Positions 1-12,234 of a DNA stretch of 64,000 bases are shown here, one piece after another (positions within the stretch are counted from its first letter, which is position 1; the number at the start of each line of letters is the position of its first letter). The notes beneath the pieces are model-generated. The model saw only the letters and a list, made by a program, of their open reading frames with translations, was not told the origin of the DNA and ran no database searches. The DNA is from Membranipora membranacea (taxonomy: Eukaryota; Bryozoa; Gymnolaemata; Cheilostomatida; Membraniporidae). Location: NCBI GenBank assembly GCA_914767715.1, contig OU612067.1, forward strand, positions 25,456,162 through 25,520,161. Direction: 5' to 3'. Position numbers and translations under genes: made by a program.

Positions 1-935
1 TTAATGGTCTACTAATGTCTACTTTTTCAGACTTTTCAGAGCTTTCAGAGGATTGAGAAGTTTCTTTCTGATGGCATCAGTTCCTCTCTGTGCTGTTTTG
101 TTACCGATCCGGTCGAGGGATAACTCCCGAGGATTATCAGTTAGTGTTGCTTTCACAAACCCTGAATAAAAAAACAACACTTAATCTCAATAAATATTTA
201 AGATTTCTCTTTCTCTCTCACACCAAAGTACGCAGTATTCTGATGACAAGTACAAACTTAAAGCTAGATACACAGCTATGTCAATCAAGTATTTTACATT
301 TAAAGAGGTTGTTGGAGCTGATTAGAGCCAAGTTCAACAAGGTTCAATGAGCGGACGACTTCAAAAATTCATCTATCAATAATTACCTCTCTCAATGGCC
401 TGTTCAGCTGATATTTTCTCCCATGTTATATTATGTATATACTCTCCTGTACTCTTGTCTATAATACCGGCAGCGACAGCCTCATGGAATAACAGCTTCT
501 TCCTGTTTCACTGATCGATGACAGCGTGTACTGAGTATGTCTTCGGTACTTCCTCCTGTACTGTGCTTATATCATAAAACGAAACAGCTATCTAATACCA
601 AGACATCACTGAGCAGTTAGGGATTACAACAGAACTTGTGTACCCCTGTCTCAGCGGCCCCAAAATTTGTTTTACAATAGTTGAACACTGAGATAAGGCT
701 AAACTTATGCACTGAAACTATTAACATCACGATCATAATGGCGTGCAAATTGCTGATCCGTAGCTGATCTCAGCTTTTCAGAATGGAGTGCAAACATTTT
801 TTATAGGATGCAGACATGCGAACTAGTTTTCATCCAATCAGACTGCTGACAATGGCAGAATTTGAGCATGTTCATCTTTAATAACGGGAGTGCATAGCTA
901 TGACATTACAGCAAGGCTATGTTTCTTCTGCATGT
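1..935 (-). pseudogene. Fragment of a third plectin-repeat gene (last two exons)
   Basis: This stretch matches the 3' end of the plectin-repeat genes at 14654-15560 and 47951-48800. The terminal exon (about 19-161) is open and ends in the same Lys-Lys-stop. The preceding exon (about 386-566) has an in-frame TGA at 508-510 where the intact copies read AGA, and its acceptor is AA instead of AG. Similarity stops near 935, inside the intron, and receptor-like sequence follows. The eight upstream exons are not in the window. A degenerate fragment left by an older copy of the cluster is the simplest reading. Confidence 0.8.
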
Positions 936-949
936 TGAAATATTGACTG

Positions 950-3900
950 AAATGAGCAATGATATTATATTATATAGATATTCTGCTGTTTGTGTTGCCT
1001 CATCACTGTCTTGCTTGATCCGCCGAACCTGATGAAGTGGAGCCAGGAACCACTGTAACAGATGATGTAAAAAAAATGATCATTGACCAAAATGTTTCAC
1101 AATATGTGTTGATTGCCAGGGTTGACAAGCATTGCACTGTCTCATCAGTTTGACTGTCTGTCTGTCTGTTAAATCTGATGACTCACAGCCAATCAAAGAA
1201 ACATTTCTCGCTGCAGTCGCTTAAACAATTAAAATCTTTATTGTTCAGTTATTTGACTCTGATGAGGATTTTTTCGGAAAGTTTTGAAGGTTGAATTGTT
1301 GGGTGGTAAAATTATTTCAATCTGTTGACGCACGAAACAATTTCTTTTTCGCATCGCATAATTTTTTGATCATACTATCATCTATTTACTCCAGTTTTAT
1401 TAATGTAATATAATCTAACTTAACCTTTTACAGCGGTATAATGGACAATTATAAAATCCAATGATTTCAGAAATGAAGCATCCAATGGGCAATAATAGCA
1501 ATCCAGTAGTGACCACGGTCATGTATTTCAGGTCCTTATTAAGTTGGTTGTTTTCTATTTTAGTTTATTTTTTGAGTATGTTGATAGTTATATTTAACAT
1601 TGATATAGTTGTGGCATGGCCTGAATGCATTGTCATATCTTATCTGTGTAAATTTTGCTTTTTAATATTTAACAAGTCAGACCATATGCCGCTCCTGCAG
1701 ACTACAATGACCTACTAGACTTACGTGATTCTAAAATCGTTGTTGGTAATGTAGATGAGGTTGTAGAGCTGCAGGTTGGTACAGGAGATTCCCAGGTTCC
1801 ATTCAAACAGCGGCGGTGTAAGCTGGTCCCATCGGTGCGGGTTATAATGAAGTTGAAGTCATGTGGGTCTCCAAGACGATCAGAGCCATGGTAGGAATGT
1901 CTGCACAACCTATAACTGAAATGGAAAAAACATTCTGTAGCTCACATGGATTCTTGTAGTAATCACTGATATGTGTTGGATTTAGTTATGCTTACCTGTG
2001 AAACTTATTAGAAATCCTGGGAAGATTTGGAGACCTGATCGAGCGGTGAAATTGAATTTCAGAGTGTTTATATTTGAGATATGATAAAAGTATTCTCATT
2101 AGGATTTGTCTTCCTCCAGCACATCCGTACAGCTCAGTGTGCCCATTATCTATAGAAAACTGATCGAGTCTGTTATCGTTTCTTCTATATCAGTAGTTTC
2201 ACAATAACGTAAAGGCAGACTGCCAATCATAAACCTGATGTATTTGATGTCTGGTTTAGTACTTGCAGGTGGTATATTCTTTGTCAATATGTTAGAGGTC
2301 GGTCTGGGATAAAAGTTAGAAGAGGATGCTCCAAAGTTGAAACCATCATGGCTGGCTATTTAACCTGATGCTGTTGTAGGAGGCATGGAAATTGAAAAAT
2401 AAAAAAAGTATGCTATTTTCACAATGAGCAACATAGTTCTTGCTATTCCTACATACAAAGTACATGCGCAAATCATGGCCGTAAGTGGTGAGTGTCATTT
2501 TCAGACTTTTGCCAAATGGTAGCGATTGCTTACATTTTCCTTAGCCAAAGCTACCAGGCTGCTCTTCTAGGCAATTTAGTTTTAATCGATTTTAATAATT
2601 TAAGTTTAAACTCCAATATACAGTACGCCATCTGCCGGCAGGTACATCACTGTTGAAGTGAACATCACCACAGCTGAGCTTAGCCGATATGTGTGATTTT
2701 GAGCTGCTGTGTATCAGAAATGGCCAATCATCACAACCACCCCACGTCACCGGAATGCTAGCCTGATACACTAGGTTTAACCAAAATGTGTTTGGTAGGG
2801 AACTTATCACAACTTTTGTCTCTTCCTGTGCATTGTTTAAACTTCCAGGATAGTTTGGACTGAGAATCAATCTTGAAGAGTTAGTTTGAGTGTATTCAAT
2901 ATTCAGAGTGCCCTCTTCTTTCATTACCAAGACACCTACAAACATAGCATAACATCACTGAGTTAAGTGAGGATTCTAACACCAAGGACTCTTCTTGTTT
3001 GATATGCTAGAGCAGTCAACCACCTGGCTTGCTACCAACAATGAACTAGTTCATTGCTACCAACCACAGAAGGCCTGTGCATATGTGAATATTAAACAAG
3101 AGAATAACTTACTAAAAATTCATATTTCTCAGCGGTAACTGTAAATTGCTGAACAGGCTGAACGGACTGAACAGCTGAACAGAATTTCTCAGACTAAAAT
3201 TATTATTTGTAATCATTTCTCTGGCTGACTATTACTTCTCAAACAAATTCCTCCTAACCAAATGATTTGATGAGTCACTAAGTTCCTGTTGGCACCTAAT
3301 ATAACCAATTTAGGGCAAGCAAATGAAGCAATCAATGTGCCAATTATGACAAAATCTGATGGTGTTCTGGAAATTGGATACCAGAAACATTATCCGGCTT
3401 AACCTTCCATCTGGCCAGTCTTAACAAGCTTTGTTTATAGGGGGGGGGGGGGGCTACTTTCCATCCATTCACTAGTAGTGTAATGCCGAAAAAATTACTG
3501 AGAATTATATTGAAAGAAACCAAGGTGAATGCAAACTTAAAATAAAATGATTTAATGAGAAGAATAAAAAGAATTGTCCATGCTCAAGCAAAATTAGACA
3601 ATCATGTAAAGAATCAAACGAACAGTAGTCTGAGAAATTCTGTTCAGCTGTTCAGTCTGTTCAGCCTGTTCAGCAATTTGCAGTTACCCATTTCTCAGAG
3701 ATATGTCTGGATCACCTTAGAAATACATTAATAATGCCAGGAGACTGGGTGGAAGCCTAATCATGACAACACCCATCATATCAGCATTGATTTTATCAAA
3801 TCATTTATGATTCTGAATATAAATCAATAGCTGTAAATATCAATCTACAATCATTATTTATGGTAAAGTACCTTCACAATCCCCCCTTCCCCAATACAAT

Positions 3901-4105
3901 ATTTAACAAACCTGGAAAGATTAGAACTTAAAGTTTTGCATCCTGTCTGAGCACTTATGACAAGATATTGTTAATTATTCAAACTCGACTTGACTTATGG
4001 CCGGTATTTAGTCAAGAAGCTTTATTTAGAATACAAAAAGAAATCAAAGTAGGAATGCCTACCAGTGACTGGATATAGAAAAGCCACAGCTACCAGAAAC
4101 AACAT
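950..4105 (-). pseudogene. Decayed third CUB/sushi transmembrane receptor
   Basis: Remnants appear in the same exon order as the intact receptors. A signal-peptide exon at about 4063-4105 starts with ATG, is hydrophobic and has a GT donor. A first CUB exon runs from about 2932 to 2620 but is cut before the last third of the domain. A second CUB region (about 1990-2400) carries several frameshifts. A sushi-like exon (1702-1908) has lost cysteines present in receptor A (Cys to Arg at two sites). Only the start of the transmembrane exon is visible near 1000-1060. The sushi piece resembles receptor A more than B. No usable open protein remains. Confidence 0.75.
3133..3689. mobile_element. Foldback DNA element with 9-base target duplication
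   Basis: Two inverted arms of about 70 bases (3133-3202 and 3626-3689) are almost identical and contain short repeats of the type CTGAACAG. They are flanked by the direct repeat ATTTCTCAG at 3124-3132 and 3690-3698. The 430-base interior has no coding potential that I can see. A 9-base target duplication with long arms fits a non-autonomous Mutator-like element; the superfamily is inference. It lies in the first intron of the decayed receptor. A G-homopolymer (about 3440-3453) lies inside it. Confidence 0.75.
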
Positions 4106-4657
4106 TACCATTTATAACTTTCTAGATCCAGCCATCAATTCTATATTTTGTAATAGTTCAAGTTCAGAGAGTTCAACCAGCACAGCCGACTAACAGAGGG
4201 AAGCTGTGTAATTCTAATGTCAGCCAAATTTAATGTAGCTACCAGGTATTACTTTGGAGTTGCCCAGTCTCACATAAAGAGAAGGCAACTCTTACTGTAC
4301 ATACAGATGGTTATTATTATTTAGGTATCATGATTTGGTCCATGATAAATAACAATAAATTCATATTAATTGGAAGATTGTAACATTGCAAATAAGATAC
4401 TTGAGTACATATTCTCACAGAAAACTCACATCATACCTAACTACCTGATACATTATTAGATCACATTTATCACATCATATCATGGATCCCTAAACGTTAA
4501 AGCAAGATCAAACATTAGGATGCAGGTTCGGGAAGTGGATTCTACTTCTACTTAGGCTGTGAATCATACAGCATTGAGATTAGTTAGCTAAGTGGATACT
4601 GCTTGTAGAGTCTCCCCAAAGGACTTTGTACCCTGTAGATTGCTTTGTAGGTAACCA

Positions 4658-4941
4658 GGGGGGTCTTTCAATTAGAAACAGCCAAATTTGCAATATGATC
4701 GCTCGCTCACTGAGTGAGCGATCATATTGCAATATTGGCTGTTTCTAATTGATACCTGCTGGGGCTCTCGCTTCCAGATCGCTCAGTCATTTGATAGAAC
4801 TATATACATTCTGAGTGAGCGATTTGGGAGCGATTTTATCTAATTGAAAGACCAAGTGAGTGATAATTCTGAGCGATGTGATAGTGATAACTTGCATTAG
4901 TAAAGCATCCCTCTCTCTAATTGAAAGACCCCCCCCCCCCC
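4658..4941. mobile_element. MITE, family 1, copy 1
   Basis: Its ends are inverted copies of GGGTCTTTCAATTAG, closed by runs of G on the left and C on the right. The left half holds a long near-perfect palindrome (about 4666-4751) centred on a run of CGCTCACTGAGTGAGCG type. The interior repeats GAGTGAGCGAT motifs. A second, shorter copy lies at 44946-45196. No coding sequence is seen. Two independent copies with the same termini support a mobile family. Confidence 0.75.
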
Positions 4942-5299
4942 GATCGTCTAGGGAAACAGATATTTGTAGGCATGACCTGAGGTGAGCTTAGTTTACAGTT
5001 CGCATCAAGTCAAATTGTATTAGTTATTATACTAGAATTACCCCTATGGCTTCAGTAACACCACCACCACCTCATAATACTGAGGGCCTCATTATCTTTG
5101 TGCACGGATATACTACTTGGTCACAACGCTGTTCATTTTGTGGACAGCCAACAGTAGGAGGTATGTTGAGCTAAAAACATGTTCGTTGAATAGCCATCCA
5201 CCACACATCTCTGTAAAAAGCCACCCGCTTGTGACAAATACCCATCCGGCAGTGCTAACTGGTCATTCATTTCCCCTTGTATCAATCTCAAAGTGTGAC

Positions 5300-5612
5300 T
5301 GTCACAGTACCATCCAGATGCCTATCAGACCACCACCGGATTTCCGCTTTGCATCCAGTGGTTGCCAACTAGGCATCTGGCTGGCACTCAGACATCCAGA
5401 TTGGTTTCTTGACCTGATGATGGGTGTTTAAAACCCATCCTCCTCTGTTACCAACTATTCCACCTTCGTTAAATTTGTGTCCGGATGAATTTTGTGCAAC
5501 CGGATGCCTGTTTGGTATCCGGCGATTGTTCGAGTGCCAACCGAATGCCTATCGGCAACCACCAGATGCCACGCGGAAATCCGGCGATGGTTTGATAGGC
5601 ATCTGGATGGGG
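5300..5612. repeat. Imperfect inverted-repeat element
   Basis: Arms at about 5307-5390 and 5530-5607 are inverted copies of each other, built around GATGCCTATC and CGGATTTCCGC-type blocks. A small hairpin (GATGATGGGT/ACCCATCCTC) sits between them near 5417-5442. The open frames here are by-products of the repeat. It is probably a MITE or old foldback element. The ends and any target duplication are not clear. Confidence 0.5.
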
Positions 5613-6587
5613 TTTTAGCGCAGCATGGTATATGATGCCGAACAGAAGAAGGGTTCAAATTCCCTTACTATTACGGGTAGTCTGATGTCTATTTCCCCCC
5701 TCAACAACTTCACAACAGGGAGTTAGGGACATGTCCCAAACTCAGCACAAGGACAGACCTTATTATATAGCAGCCAAACGAATTTACTTTTGTAATAGAA
5801 AATCTGAGTCAATGTCAACTCCTATATTGATAACCAGCGATTTCAGTTTATTATCATTAGGACATATCAGATCCAGTCAAACATACAATAAGTGTTATGA
5901 GGGAATGTTCACGATCTTGAATAAGTTGCTAGTGCAGTAGTTTCAACATAATGAATTTATCACAATGAAGTGTATGGTTCTTCATGTCTCAGTCTTATTG
6001 CAGAGTCAGCTCTTTTACCCTGTAGCAATTCAATTTGTGTTTCAAATTGTGAAACCAATATATCTAATTCTGAGGGCTGTGATTGAAATGTTTATTCAAG
6101 AGTTAATTTTACCATGCCGTACTCATACACCTGGTAACATGATATTGATATGATTAGTGACTTTGAGGTATTTTGCTCAGACCACATATTCATTTGATGC
6201 CCTATCTATGGTTTTAATTACCTCTACCCCACATCGCACTTGGGGACACCTTAAATTAGATTCAAAAATTTAAATACATATTTCCTTTCATTTGGCTGCA
6301 TTTAGAGTCGACAAAAGGATAACACTGTTTTCTGCATAATACACAGAAACTATTGAAAATAATATAGAACAATTGTAAGGAAACAGTTTAACGCATTGAG
6401 AATAACATCTTATTAGATATTTATATTATTGATTGAGGATAAATTTAGAAATGACAATGTTAATCAGATATTCATCTGAAGAATTCAGGCTCTTAGGAGA
6501 ATTACAGATTAGTTTAGGGGTTATACATAGACTCATATTGGATATGACACTTAGCAAAAGTGTAGCACTAAATGTTATATTTTATTT
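5613..6587. other. Intergenic, downstream of receptor A
   Basis: No supported gene. It contains a small hairpin at 5719-5742 (GAGTTAGGGACA with a near-perfect inverted partner). Short open frames show no family features. An AATAAA on the minus strand (TTTATT at 6581-6586) directly follows the receptor A stop codon and could serve as its polyadenylation signal. Confidence 0.5.
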
Positions 6588-9500
6588 TCAAAGCTCTCCT
6601 GTACCATACAGCTCATTATCTTCCATCGGGACGGCGCTGACTCCGGCAGCTGCTGCCTGTGAGGGTCTCTTCTTCTTTGTCTCACTCCTTATGTCACTGT
6701 ATACGTTAGTGATGTCATTATCTTGAGCTCTGGAAAAGGTCAGTTTGGAGTTGTCCCATTTATGTGCAAGTGGAGAAAATTTTTACACAACAATAGTAAC
6801 AGCGGTTATGTGAGAAAAGAGTCACCTAGCACAATGTTTTGAAAGAATATGAGAAACTTGTATACGTGTAAGAGCCTTCTTGGAATAAAATATCACACTG
6901 CATCCGCTATATGGAGAGCAATCAGAAGATCCTAGATCCCAATAATATGTATAAGTTGATGTGTCACACCGACTTTACAAGCTGGGGTAAATATATTTGG
7001 CCATATTTAGAGGCCTTGAGCTGTAAGCAGTGACAATGATTTTATAATACAATACTCATATCATTAACTGGAGTTCCAGCTCGTAACTTGGCCGCCATCC
7101 TGTATTGTCAGCAAACTCACTACGTTACACAGCGCATTTATTCTTATTTCAATTTTTTTCACACCATAATCACTTACTGGCTGTTGATGGTCTCCCTGTT
7201 AGAATACATTACATCATCCTCTGGTAGGTTCATCACCGTCACTCGCTTTGGGGTAATCCGGGGTGAGTCATACATGCCCGCACTGTTGTTAGGCGGAACT
7301 ATGGCTATGTTTGGTTTACTCGTCTCTTCCTGAATGTCAACACTCGCGTAGTTATCCTCTCCAATAGCTTAGGCAAATAAATACAATGACTATCAGAAGA
7401 GGTGATATCTTGCGTTTACCCCTCTGACTTATAAATATTGTTACCAGTTTCAAGTTAAGTGATTTAAATAAGCCCAGAACTCTACCGATCATAACTGGGG
7501 AGCCCAGACGACTTGTGTAACAGGATACAGTTTAACAAACACTTTAGCAAAGAAATAAGAAACGCTATGAAGGAAGATTTCAACTTCTGTTTAAACAAGG
7601 AGTTAGAGACAGTCTTCAACTCCTCGGTCTAAAACAATAACTTTTACACTACCCAGCAAGTAATACATAATACCTCGTCAGATACATGATCACTTGTTGT
7701 GGTCATGTCAATGTCAAATTCCGTTTCCCCGTACACTAACACGGATGCTGATCGATCAAATTATGTTTTGAGGGTCGGTATTGAGAATTACCTAAGGGTT
7801 CCACTCGCAAATGGTTTTGATCAATATATTTTCATTCAGAGACAGGAAAATTATCACTCTTACCCAGACTGGACATGTTGATGAATGTGCCTTGCTCTGT
7901 ACCTGGTGTGTCTGATTGTTTTTGCTGCTCTGTACCTTTAGGTTTGGTTACACTAAAATTACATAATGAGGAACATTCAGTTCAGAAATAAAATCAAGGA
8001 TTACAATATTTGATTACCATTATAAATTATTGTTACAGCTCTGCGTATCAATTAAGTGGCAGAAATAAACATAAATCTTTATGACAAACCCTCAATTTTT
8101 ATCAGTAGGACACTTTTCCTGTTCAACTGGTACACAAGTACTCAATTCTTTAGTAAAGGCCGACTGATTTTGATATTAAGTCACGTACGCAGATATGTGA
8201 GCAGATATAGAAAAGAAAACTTGTACAAGATATTATAATTGCCTGTCCGTACCTGTCTTTTTTGTTCCTCTGACACAGAAGTACAGCTAGTAATGTAATG
8301 ATGATAATCAGAAGTAAACCTCCACCGCCTGCACTACCTGCTATGATATATATCATGTTATCTGATGTTGTCTCATCACTTGTCTGTCTTTCTTGAGTCA
8401 TCAAACCTGATGAAGCTGAACCAGGAACCGCTGTAACAAATATTGTATTAAAATGGTCTCATACTTAATGTTACACAATTCGTGTTAATTGCCAGAGGAG
8501 ACAAGCATTGCACCTGGACTTCTGCTCTGTCTCAAAAAAGTCCATATTAAAGTTGTAGACTTCTCTTTCTTTTGATCCCGCGATCCTTGTGGCTTATACA
8601 TTGAGAGAATTCTATTCCTCACACCTTCCTTACTTAGTTTCTGAGTTGAGGCAGAAATAGCCTAACCGCAGTTATTCTAGCCGTCAATATCGTAATGATG
8701 ACCACATTGATAAAAAGAGATTCATTGTCTAAAAATAAAATGCTGCCAGGTGATAAGGAAAAATCATCAAGAAATGGAGATGTGTTTTAAATCTTGCCAA
8801 ATCTGAAAGAGCAGGTCAGAATCAATGGATGTGTGTAAGTTTTCATGGGGCCTCATACTCTTTATAATAGAAAAACAAACACAAATATAAAACCCGTCTG
8901 ACTGCGGAACTTTATTGATGTACATACTAGACTCACTCGATGTTGATGATGTTGTAGAGCTGCAGGTTGGTACAGGAGATTCCCAGCTTCCATCTTCACA
9001 AGTGCAGTTAACGCTGGTCCCATCGGTGCATGTGATAGTAAAGTTGAAGTCATGCGGGTTTCCGAGACGGGAGATCAGAAGCATGTTCGGAATGTCTGGA
9101 CAACTTACAACTGCAGTGAAAATCAGAAAATTGTCAAAACCTAAAGTTCAACACCCTTTTCCGGGATAAGAAGCCAAAATAGGGAAAAGAAGGTGAATGT
9201 AATTGACTAAATAAGTTATTAATTCACACGTTTATAAGCCTATTGTTAGTCTACATTTCAGTCCCAGTAATATCACAAAATATAGGGATTTACAAATTCT
9301 TTAGGGAGATTTTGAGCTATTGGGATAAATATAAAAATCAGAACTTGTTTTTTTACATAAATACAATCATATGTAAGGCTCTGGATGGCCCTGCAAGTGA
9401 GCAATCGTTGGTAATATATCAAAAAGCATAACCAGCATGTTCATACCAATATATCCCAATAGTATCAACAAAAAATCATATAGTAGCTGAGCGTCTCTTG

Positions 9501-12234
9501 TCACACAGAACTGGTTTAGATTGAGTGGCTTACCTGTGTACTTTATTAGAAATCCATAGTAGTCTTGATAACTTGCGACCTTTGAGGATCGAGCTGTGAA
9601 ATCGAATGTCAGAGTGTTTTCAGGGGAGATGATATTATATGTGTTCTCATCAGGATTGTCACTTCCTCCAGCACAGCCGTACAGCCCAGTGTGTCCGTTT
9701 ATTATAGAAAACTGATCAAGTGTGCTGTTTTCCTTATTAGTGGTAGTTTGACAGCCACTTACAGATAGACCGCCGATGTTAAACCTGATGAATTTGATGT
9801 GAAGTGTAGTGCTTGCAGGTGGTATATTCATTGTCAATATGTTGGAGGTTGGTCTAGGATAATAGCTAGATGGGGATTCTCCAAAATTGAAATCCATGTG
9901 GCTGGCTATAAAACCTGATGATGTTGGAGAAGGCAATAAGTCTCCTTCTCTAGGCAGAAAATAAATGTTTGCCCCTACTGTAAAAAGAACAAATTACAAT
10001 ATACAAATACAACACAAAATTTCAATACAGGCTTATGAATATTTTTTAAATTCATCCGTACAAAGCTGCTCTTCTTTGCAATTCAATTACCTTTAATCAA
10101 GCCACAGTCATTTACCAACGCGAATTTACCAAGTTAAACTCCCCACCTTATGATTTTTAAAATAAATGAAATTAATAGTAAGTAGTTTACAATTTATTCC
10201 TACTAAAGTTATACAGCACCAATCGTGATCTTCAGTTTGTCTGACCCTACCATTTGAATGATGACTTGTTTTGTATATTACATATATATTTTCTACAGTA
10301 CAGGTTGATAATTTACTCAACAATAACTAATAAAACAGCTGAGCATTCTAGATTTTCATCTAGTTGATAAGCAGGTACGATGTTAGGTGTTTGCGGAAAT
10401 CCATTATGTGATTGATAACTGAATGCTACTTACATCGACACAGGAAAATTTTTAGCACACAAACTATTTTCAATAATTGAATTTAAATGCAATTTTACCT
10501 AATCTACCTATAACTTACAAAAAAGTGTAATCACAATGAGCCAAAGCTGTTTAACGTGTTTAGGAAAGCAAAAGTCAACCACTGTTTATGTCAAAGTATT
10601 CTTATAGCGATGGACAAAAAAAACTAAGTTTACATGCACAAGAACATTATTGAACAATAAAACCAATTTCAAAGTGCAAATAGTCAGGGTCTTAAAGGGT
10701 CTAGAGTATGTTATCTCCCCTGTTACAGATTACCTCTAAAATACCTTTGTCTAGGCAACCTTTGACCAATACTGATTTGTGATGATTTTTGGTGGAAGTC
10801 GAGCAGCCTGGTAACTGTCCTCGGCAACCATAGGCTGGGCTTACTGTAATACTGTAAGTGTGGATCATCATCTAAGTGTCAATTTGTAACAGGGGAGATA
10901 ACATACTCTAGAGCCTTCTAGACCCTGGGTTTTTGCATGTTGAAATCGTTTACATCAGTCAATAATGTTCTTGTGCGAGCAGATTTAATTTTTTGTTCAT
11001 TGCTATGAGAATGCGCTGATATGAACATAGGTTTTATTTTGCTTTCCTAAACACTTAAAACTAACAAGATGTTAGAAACAAAAGCTTGTTTCATTCGCAT
11101 TTTCAACTGATCTTAAAAGACAGTGTGCACTCTACTGTGTCAAACTGCTGACTGCTACTTAATAAACAGTATGTATAAGCCTGATTTACTGTAAGGTACC
11201 CTTCACATTGAGTGAGGTGGTGAACATCGTCAACCCTCAGACCTCTCCCAAAAAATATTACCGCAAAATAACTTTCATGATCGATGCTTAATGATAAAAT
11301 GATGTCATTTGGAAGTAAATTGGTTGGTATTGGTATTATAACTAACAAACATTTGAAGTTAAGCTTTATTATTTTCTCTTGTACTTACTGCTGTAATAAA
11401 GTTTAAATGCACCGTTCGATGGTCCATCTTTCTTAAGTGCTAAAGTTATCTGCTGAGTTCCAGTAATTATTGCATTTACAGTACGCCATTTGCCAACAGA
11501 TACCTCGCTGATAAAATAAAAATCGCCACAGCCAAAATTGGCTGTTAGCGGCGATGTTGAGCTGCTGTTGTATATCACAAATGGCAAATCATCACAACCA
11601 CCCGCTGATGCTGGATTGACGGGCACATACACCAAGTTTAACCAGAAAGTATTAGGTAGGGAATGTATTACTACTTTTGTCCCTCCCTGTGTATTGCTGA
11701 AGTTTTTTGTGTAGTTTGGGCTGAGAACTGTCCCAGAAGAGTTGGTTTCAGTGTATCCAATATTTAAAGTCATTTTCTCTTCCATGTAATATAAGAAACC
11801 TACAAAGAAAATAATAATAACATAGACAGAGAGAGGCATAATACAATATCTGATACATGCCAGCAGGGAGTTACTCATAAAAATGTAATTTATTTGTCGC
11901 CAGTACAACTGGTGTCACCTACACCAGTTCATCGCCTGTGCACCAGCCAATGTGTTGGCTCTCCCTCCCACCAGCCAATCAGAGCCAACACATTGGTTAC
12001 CTACACACATGTGATTGTGATTCTCAATGTGAGCCTTCAATATAATATTAGTGATACAAATATAAACTGCACAGATTTCCAACTTCAGTTCGTTTCCATG
12101 AGATTTACTACAAAGCGTCAGCTATGAATGACAATTTCCGATATTTATTCAAACCGTGTATTTAATCAAGTAGAATGCCTACCATTGACTGGGTAGAGAA
12201 TAGCAACAGCTAATAAGAGCCAATTCATCTTCAT
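6588..12234 (-). CDS. CUB-CUB-sushi transmembrane receptor A
   Basis: Eight exons can be joined in frame to 559 residues: 12234-12183, 11799-11389, 9977-9534, 9110-8937, 8430-8253, 7952-7864, 7367-7178 and 6729-6588. In order they encode a signal peptide (MKMNWLLLAVAILYPVNG), a first CUB-like domain, a second CUB domain with a YGCAGG segment, a sushi/CCP module with paired cysteines and an ESPVPTC end, a Ser/Thr stalk, a transmembrane segment beginning AGSAGGGG, and a cytoplasmic tail. The tail holds NYASV, MYDSP, MYSNR and VYSDI tyrosine motifs. CUB and CCP modules generally bind proteins or glycans, so a cell-surface recognition role is inferred, with ligand unknown. Receptor B is a paralogue with the same exon plan; its ectodomain is much more diverged than its tail. 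The total length (1680) is a multiple of three, supporting the model. Confidence 0.8.
10557..11056. mobile_element. Long-TIR non-autonomous DNA element
   Basis: Inverted arms of about 170-200 bases begin with GTGTTTAGGAAAGCAAAA (10557) and end with its complement (to 11056). Inner blocks such as CACAAGAACATTATTGA and GAGTATGTTATCTCCCCTG recur inverted. TTAA-like bases lie next to both ends, so a TTAA-type target site is possible but unproven. It has no coding capacity and sits in the intron between the two CUB exons of receptor A. Confidence 0.7.
11947..11996. repeat. Perfect 16-base-arm hairpin
   Basis: CCAATGTGTTGGCTCT at 11947-11962 is matched by its exact complement at 11981-11996, with an 18-base loop. 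It lies in the first intron of receptor A, and further GTGTAGGTGAC-type bases nearby are partly mirrored. It resembles a very short MITE. Confidence 0.65.

Noticed and set aside
3440-3453. G-run as regulatory element or CRISPR-like feature
   Set aside because: Simple homopolymer inside a transposable element; no repeat-spacer structure anywhere in the window.
5117-5618. Pair of plus-strand ORFs (104 and 64 codons)
   Set aside because: They lie in the inverted arms of a repeat element and mirror each other; no coding signature.
7178-7367. Canonical ITIM or ITAM in the receptor tail
   Set aside because: The tyrosine motifs lack the hydrophobic or Ser residue at -2 (NYASV, VYSDI preceded by Asn) and are not spaced as an ITAM, so only generic SH2-type motifs are claimed.
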